64,000 nucleotides of DNA from Hyaloscypha bicolor E (lineage: Eukaryota > Ascomycota > Leotiomycetes > Helotiales > Hyaloscyphaceae), in NCBI RefSeq assembly GCF_002865645.1, contig NW_020194600.1, positions 936,047-1,000,046 on the forward strand, written 5' to 3'. Below, in pieces: positions 57,901-64,000 of the stretch. Numbering within the stretch: the first letter of the stretch is position 1; each line of letters opens with the position of its first letter. A program made the position numbers and the translations under genes. The notes below the pieces were generated by a model. The model searched no databases and had not been told where the DNA came from. It worked only from the letters and a program-made list of their open reading frames with translations.

Positions 57901-58904
57901 TTTCTTCTAATATATCTAATTTTATTATATAGCTCTTTAATAATAATCTCTTTTTACTTTTAATTATTAATAATAAATTAAGGTAAATATGTTTTAGATA
58001 TAACTCTTTATAATAATTAATCTCTTATATTATAATTTAAAGCTTTTTTATTTAATTTTCAAAACTCGATTCTAAATATTTCTTCTAATCTAGAAAGTAT
58101 TATAAGATATTATATAATATTCTAATATTATTTAAAATAGCTATTATTTAAGGAATTTAATAAAATAATCGGGTTATTAAATAAAGTATAAGAATTAGTA
58201 TTATTATTTATTATTTTACTAGAAGTTATATATAAAAGACTATAGCCTTTATTATATAACTTCCAAATATTATTATTTTTTAATATTACTAATTCGCTTT
58301 CAAATATAATAAGGCTTTAATTATTAATCTCTAGTAACTGGATTCTATTATTTAAATACCTAGTAAAGGTCTTAAAAGTCTAATTTCTTAAAATAATATT
58401 ATATAACTAAACTAGAACTACTTTTTTTTAATTAAACTTTTTATTTAATAAATACTATTCTAATAGTATTAAACTCTATTACTAACTATTTATTAATATC
58501 CTTATTATTTTTAGTATTACTTTTTTATTATAAATATCTTAATAATTTATTAATAATAATATATTTAGTTTTTTTAATATATTTAATTTTAAAGTTAAAT
58601 AATTAAATTCATACTAGCTAGTAAATAACTAGAGCTTTAGAAAAATCTATAGCCGCTTTATTTAGCTATATAATAAGTATATTAGTATCTAGTTCAAAAA
58701 TAAAATAAAATTCATATAGCTAAAATTATATTTTTTATAAATATTTTACTAGTTCTCTATATTTTCTTTTAATAATATTATATTTCTATTTAGTATTATT
58801 TTAAATTTCAGACTTATATTATATAACTTTCTTTTTTCCTTTATTATTATATTAATTAAGAGTTCTATTCTATTTATTTAGGCTAGTATTTATTACTAAT
58901 ATAA

Positions 58905-59220
58905 TTATTTTCTAATATAGAAAAGAAACTATAATAAAATAAAAACTTATATAAAATATACTAGAATATAAAACGTGACTTAATAGTAAAATAATAAAAT
59001 TAAAAATATAAATAGTATATAATATATAAAAGCTTAATTAATTAAATATTAAAAAGAAATTATTTTCTAGAACTATAAAAAAACTAGCTTTTTTATATAA
59101 TTTCTATAAATTATATATAAAAAACTATAGCTTTTATTATATAACTAAAACCTTAAAACTACTAAAATAATATAATTTTTAGAAAATACGGCTTATTATA
59201 TTATACTAATCTTCTAATAA
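58905..59220. repeat. Right copy of the ~310-bp direct repeat (candidate LTR)
   Basis: Counterpart of 51660-51975. It is much more AT-rich than the left copy, with the changes going C to T and G to A, as RIP produces on both strands. It includes one of the four copies of the near-palindromic motif described under findings. Confidence 0.65.
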
Positions 59221-59299
59221 ATTATAATATAACTTATTATTAGTTTACTAATAATATATAGTACTATTATATAGGTATGGAAATATTAGTTATATTAGT

Positions 59300-62200
59300 T
59301 AGTAAAGTTATTATTATTCAGAAATAGGAATTATAGTATTATAGTATTAATATACGATCCCTAAATCTGCTAAGCCTAAAGGGATCTAGTCTACTAGTCA
59401 AGTTACTAATAGGATATAAAATCACATAACTATATCCCGTATCCCATATCCTATTACTTATATCCTATTACCTATATCCCGTATCTCGTATCCCGTAACT
59501 ATGCACGTGACTCCCAAAGAAATAGCTATACTAATACTAGAAACTCTCTAAAAATACGAAAAATAGTATCTCTTTCCAATTACATATAAATTCCCTAATC
59601 CGGCCTAGTACCAGATTTCCCAAACGCTCTATATATCTATATTACTTCCGAGATTTTGGTTATATACTAAAAGCCATAGCCTTTTATATATAACTTCCCC
59701 TCCTATAATATTCTCCTATCTTATATATCTATTTCCTGCCCTATTTATACTTAACCTATTTCTCTATATCTAATTATATAGTATTTATATTAATTAGATA
59801 CTTAAGGGTATTTATTAGCTTTAATTTCGTTATAAAATTAGCAGGATTCAATTCTCTCTTAATCTATTTAACTTCTATAATCTCTTATTATTTATATACC
59901 TAGTAAAGGTATATTATATTAATTATTAGATGCTTTTCTCGAGTAGTTCCTAATTTAATAAGGCATTTATATAATAACTTCGAATTCATATAAACTACTA
60001 GTAATAGTTCTATTTCTAGTATTTTATTAATTATAGATTTAACTAAAATGCCTATATTAAAGCCATAAGCTATACTATAGAGTTTTAAAGCTAGAATACT
60101 TCTAGTAACTCTCTTATATTTAGTAGAGAACTAGTAAATAATATTAGTATATTTAGTTCTATTTACTAGAACTAGAATATATCCGATTTAGGAAAAGAGA
60201 TCTTTATTATTTATAAATAAAGTATTTATAAAAATAATTAAATATAAGAACTCTTTTACTAGCTTTATAAATCTCAGTTCTCTAGTAATATTCTTAATTT
60301 GCTATTAAATATACTTATTAAGTGCCTTTATATTAGTTTCCGAAGGTTTAATAGCTTAAGTAGTAATTAATAAATCATATAAAGCTTCTGGTTAATAGAC
60401 TAATATAATATATACTTCTCTAGTATATTAGGTAATATATTAATCCTTAATAGAGAGATCTTAATAAATAGTACCTCTATTACTTATAGTAATAGTATTC
60501 TTTATAGAAATAATTTAGAGGTTTTTAAACTAGTATTCCTATATAAAAGTAATTCTAGTAATATCTATATAAATAATACCTTTATTAAACTTGAGATTAT
60601 AATTAGAAATAAGGCATTTATATTCCTTAGCCAAGAACTTAGCCTTTTAAAGCTTTAGTTACTTTGCCTTTATAAAATTATTAGTTCTAATAAATAGGGT
60701 ATTATTAGTTTAAAGGCTAATAATTCCGAAAAGTTACTTATTATAGAAAAGGCAAGAGTTATAAGTTAACTATTTTATAAAAAGCTTATTAATATAATAG
60801 AAATAATAAGTTTTAAACTAGTAATTCCTAGCTTCCGGTATACTATATAGTAGTTTTATAATCTTTAGAACCGAATTATTATTTAGATTTAGCTTTCTAA
60901 TAAGCTTATAAGATAAGTTAATATAAAAATTATAGTTAAGTAAGGTTATTAATTAGATATAAGCTTATGAAATATTATATAAATATAGCTCTATAATATC
61001 TATTATTATAATAGTAATACTAAGAATAATTCTCTAGCTAATATATTAAATAATAAGTAATTATATTAATATTATATATTTCTTACTATTATTATAAGCC
61101 TAGATAACTAGTCTCGACTTCTTAAACTTTCTCTTTATATCCTTATTCTTAATCTTATTAATAAACCAGGAATTAAAAATATATATTTTCTTTAGTATCT
61201 GAGATCTAGAAATAACCTCAAATATGCCCTTTTCTAGAAAGCTAGTAACTTTAACTTAATAAGAGTTCTTATATAGGTTATTATCCTATAAAAATACTAT
61301 AAAATCCGGGTTCTTATAAGAGTATTCTCTATTATACTTTAGTGAAATAGTAGGAATAGTAAGAGGAATTATATTTATATTACTTTTAGCCTTATTATAA
61401 AGTTTAGAAATAAGTTTAGGTTCGGGGCTATTAGTAATAACCTTAATATCTCCTATATAAAAGGGCTTTATAAAAATTAAGCAAAAAATAATATTACTAT
61501 ATAATAAAGCTAGTATATAGTTCTTTCTATTAATGGCTACTAGCTTATATGGCCTATCCCAATTACTAGGTTAACTAGTATTTCTTTTATATTATATGAG
61601 AATGTCTGAATTTAAGGAAAGTTTATAGATATTAGTAGTACTAGGACTATTTCAGGTATTTAGGGCATTTATAATCTAGTATCTAGCTTAAAGCTTCTAA
61701 ATTTCTACTATTACTTTCTTAAGTATTACTAATTACTATAATATAGTTAGTAATAGGGTATTATATTTAGTTATTTAGGGTAAAGTACTATAAACTAAGA
61801 GGGTTAGGATAATATTATTAGGTCTAGCGGAATTATTAATAGCTTTAAAAGCTATTTAAAGTATAATATCCTTATTAATTCTATTAATTTTGGCTATAAT
61901 AATAAAGTAAGTATATTAAATTAGGCTATAATAATATTCTATAATTCTAATAGAATTATAAGCTTCTATAAGAATAATTTTAATTTTAGTTCCTATAGTA
62001 TTTATAAGCTAAGTAAACTTCTTACTAGTAAACTACTTTCCGGTATCTACTATAATCTAATTAGGAGGGCCTAAATAGGTATTAATCTAATATTACTTTA
62101 GGGTATCTCAAGTATATAATATACTAATATTTTAAAGCTATTAGCTAGCTTAATATCTAGTGCCTTTATTAATAATATAAAGTATAGGCTTACTGGAAAT

Positions 62201-64000
62201 ATAGAAAATATTAATAATAATAGAATAATTAAAGCTAATATTATTTCTTAGATTAAACTTAAATTATCCGGGTAATTATCCGAATTTCTAGTATTACTTA
62301 TAGTACTTTATAAGGTACTTAAGGGCTTCTATATTAATATTATAGCATACTTATTCTAGTATGTTTTAAAGTTTACTAATAAATAAATAACTAAAATAGT
62401 AATATAGATATTATAATTTAATCTCTATAAGAAAGCAGGAGTTATAAGTAAAGAATTCGGAAATAAAGCTTTATAGAATAGTATTCTAAAGCAAGAAAAA
62501 GTATCTAAAACGTTATATTACAGGTATAAAGTATCTATTAGAAATAATGAAATAATTAGTAAGATTATTAAAGTAAACTTCTAGCTTATTTATATTAGCT
62601 AAGCTAAGTAAGAATAAAGTTTTTATAAGTATAATATAAAATTATACTTACCTAATTAGTATTCTCATTATTATAGATCTAATAAAAGATATAAATCTAA
62701 TACTAAACTAGATATTAACTTAATTTTTAGTAATTTTATTAAGTTTAATACTATTATTAGTTTACTATAAAGCTTGGAATTAGTTAGAACTAATAGTTAA
62801 GAATCTAGAGGCTTTAGTATTAATTATAACTTTATAAAAGTAATAAGTATTATATCTTAATATACTATTAATTATAAATATCTAGGTATCTTCTATCTAT
62901 TTAATAGGCTCTAAGATATAGTCTTTACCTATTATCTAGTATATAAGGAAAAAAGAAATAAGATTATTTATAAGGGTATTAATTATAGGAATAATAGGAG
63001 TAGGGGCTATAGAAGTAACTAGGAAGCTTTTAATAAAAGTAAAATAAGAATTAGAGTAATATTTCTCTTTTTTATTTGTTTTTACTAGTAAGGCTTTAAA
63101 AGCATTACTTATTAGTTTGTTCTTATTATTCTTATTATTTTTTTCTCTTTCGAATTTAGTAATATATTATATATAAGTATTACTAAAGTATTTATTAAAA
63201 TTGCGGGTATTTTAGGATCTAAATTAGTAAATATTTCTATTCTTAAATTAAGCCTTCTTGGCCTCTTATTTCTCTAGTATATATTTCTATAAATAGTATT
63301 TAGGTTTCTTATATATAAAATATAACTTTAGAATATACTTATTATAATTATAAGGCTTAAAGTAATTATTACGGGTTCTAAAATTATAGCTAAATTCATA
63401 TTAATAATTTCTGAATAAATAGTAATTTAAAGGGTTTTAAGAATAGTATTATTAATTAGTAAAATAGGTTTTAGTAATAATTTATTACTTTTTCTTATAA
63501 GTAATAATAGATAATTAAAGCTTATTAATAAGCTAGCCGAGATTATTAGGAGAGTTTAAGACTATATATTAGTATATTAGTAAGCCTTAATAAGAGGTAA
63601 TAATCTTATTATATAGGAATTTAGTACTTTATAAAATAAAAGTAAGGCTATATTATAATTTATATAAGTTATTAATTAGTATTTAGATAAGCTTAAATAT
63701 TTTTTTTTTAGAGTTTTTTACTATTATAATTACTAAGGTAATAGTATTTTATTTATTTAAATTTTAATAATAGAAACCAGAGCCTTTAAAAAAGCTATAA
63801 ATATTTATATAAGCCTTTTTATATATATGGCTTAAGAGCTAGTTATTATAGAAGTAGTTTTATACTAGTTCCTTTAATATAGTAAGAAAAGCTCTTACTA
63901 ATACCTTTTCTAGGAGCTTTATATATTAGTAAATATTAAGAAAATATAAGATATATAATAATAGGATAATATATAAGTAATTAAGGTAAGTAAGCTATAG
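59300..64000 (-). mobile_element. RIP-mutated Ty1/copia retrotransposon, truncated by window end
   Basis: Minus-strand pol relic in copia order. Integrase near 62,000-62,060 (VDTGK-stop-FTSKK, from the DxxxQF region). Reverse transcriptase around 60,700-60,900 (IIKLLYSIPEAGNY, then a degraded LQTNNTLFI where the catalytic DD should be). RNase H at about 60,000-60,330 (FSQIGYILVL, TKYKRVTRSILALKLY, NSKLLYKCL), then LNPANFITK near 59,870. A purine tract (minus strand AGGAGGGGAAGT at about 59,694-59,705) precedes the likely 3' LTR, to its left in plus coordinates. Nearly every internal stop sits where Gln or Trp is expected, the RIP signature. The 5' part lies beyond base 64000. Confidence 0.78.

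Larger units (their letters stand above)
51660..59220 (-). mobile_element. RIP-mutated LTR retroelement with Ty3/gypsy-like integrase relic
   Basis: About 7.5 kb bounded by the ~310-bp direct repeats. On the minus strand a frame full of TAA/TAG (in place of Gln and Trp codons) still shows an integrase: WVKAISLKNPT-like (57634-57680), an NRSEFKK / NKLGINRIII block (57480-57570), RFT-PFY-IYGKK-like (57290-57330), and a C-terminal tail ending near 56820 with YILEE and PGINLSNLLK. A second lysine-rich, gag-like stretch lies on the minus strand at about 52950-54900. Reverse transcriptase could not be located, and the order integrase-then-gag on one strand is wrong for an intact gypsy element. Nesting, rearrangement or two elements must be assumed. 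All coding is dead. Confidence 0.6.

Noticed and set aside
1..64000. CRISPR arrays, bacterial operon signals, phage genes
   Set aside because: None seen; the window is eukaryotic and all spaced repeats found are protein repeats or transposon parts.

Overview
The window is nuclear DNA from a filamentous ascomycete (Pezizomycotina; a Leotiomycetes species is my guess from gene style, not a proof). The reasons are short spliceosomal introns (about 45-90 nt, GTAAGT-like donors, CTAAC/CTGAC branch sites), fungal-only gene families, and a 12.8 kb extremely AT-rich block that looks like repeat-induced point mutation (RIP).

Left third (1-20.1 kb). It opens inside a Mot1/BTAF1 Snf2 ATPase gene (2-3575, 5' end missing). 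Next is a U6 snRNA gene on the minus strand (4276-4431) that carries a 51-nt spliceosomal intron near its 5' end. Further on are a TPR-repeat relic (5.7-5.9 kb), a signal-peptide/Ser-Thr stalk/single-TM protein (6.1-6.95 kb), a fungal-specific protein with a C-terminal membrane segment (8.4-10.4 kb) and a degraded NB-ARC-TPR STAND (NLR-like) gene (10.6-14.3 kb, minus). Then come a small uncertain gene, an AsaB/CmcJ-type hydroxylase-desaturase gene (15.87-16.88 kb) and a 587-residue protein (17.9-20.1 kb, minus). That protein has a Cys-rich N-terminus and a C-terminal tandem array of SQGTQT-type motifs resembling dynein light chain LC8 binding sites. I consider it the most unusual gene in the window.

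Middle (20.1-44.8 kb). A MITE-like palindromic repeat (20.69-20.99 kb) is followed by about 2 kb of decayed coding sequence of unknown identity. Two Ctr-type copper transporter genes lie tail to tail (25.5-26.5 plus, 27.3-28.1 minus). They are followed by a small secreted Cys-containing protein (29.8-30.3, minus), an intronless vacuolar membrane M28 protease of the PFF1 type (31.4-34.5) and a GH3 beta-glucosidase pseudogene (35.3-37.6). A BAHD-type acyltransferase gene broken by one in-frame stop (38.35-39.78, minus) is divergent from an aldehyde dehydrogenase (40.1-41.6). A two-domain fasciclin membrane glycoprotein (43.0-44.8) closes this part.

Right (45-64 kb). A NACHT-ankyrin STAND receptor with near-identical ankyrin repeats (45.1-49.0, minus) and a truncated PNP-UDP domain fragment (50.85-51.2) sit against the AT-rich block. 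That block holds a retroelement with two diverged direct repeats and a Ty3/gypsy-like integrase relic, then a minus-strand Ty1/copia integrase-RT-RNase H relic running off the right edge. Coding is destroyed by C-to-T/G-to-A type changes. STAND/NLR-related genes and relics (5.7, 10.6-14.3, 45.1-49.0, 50.9 kb) recur across the window, which fits a fast-evolving accessory region next to conserved housekeeping genes.

All splice models were made by eye from frame continuity and splice consensus; none was checked against transcripts or databases.
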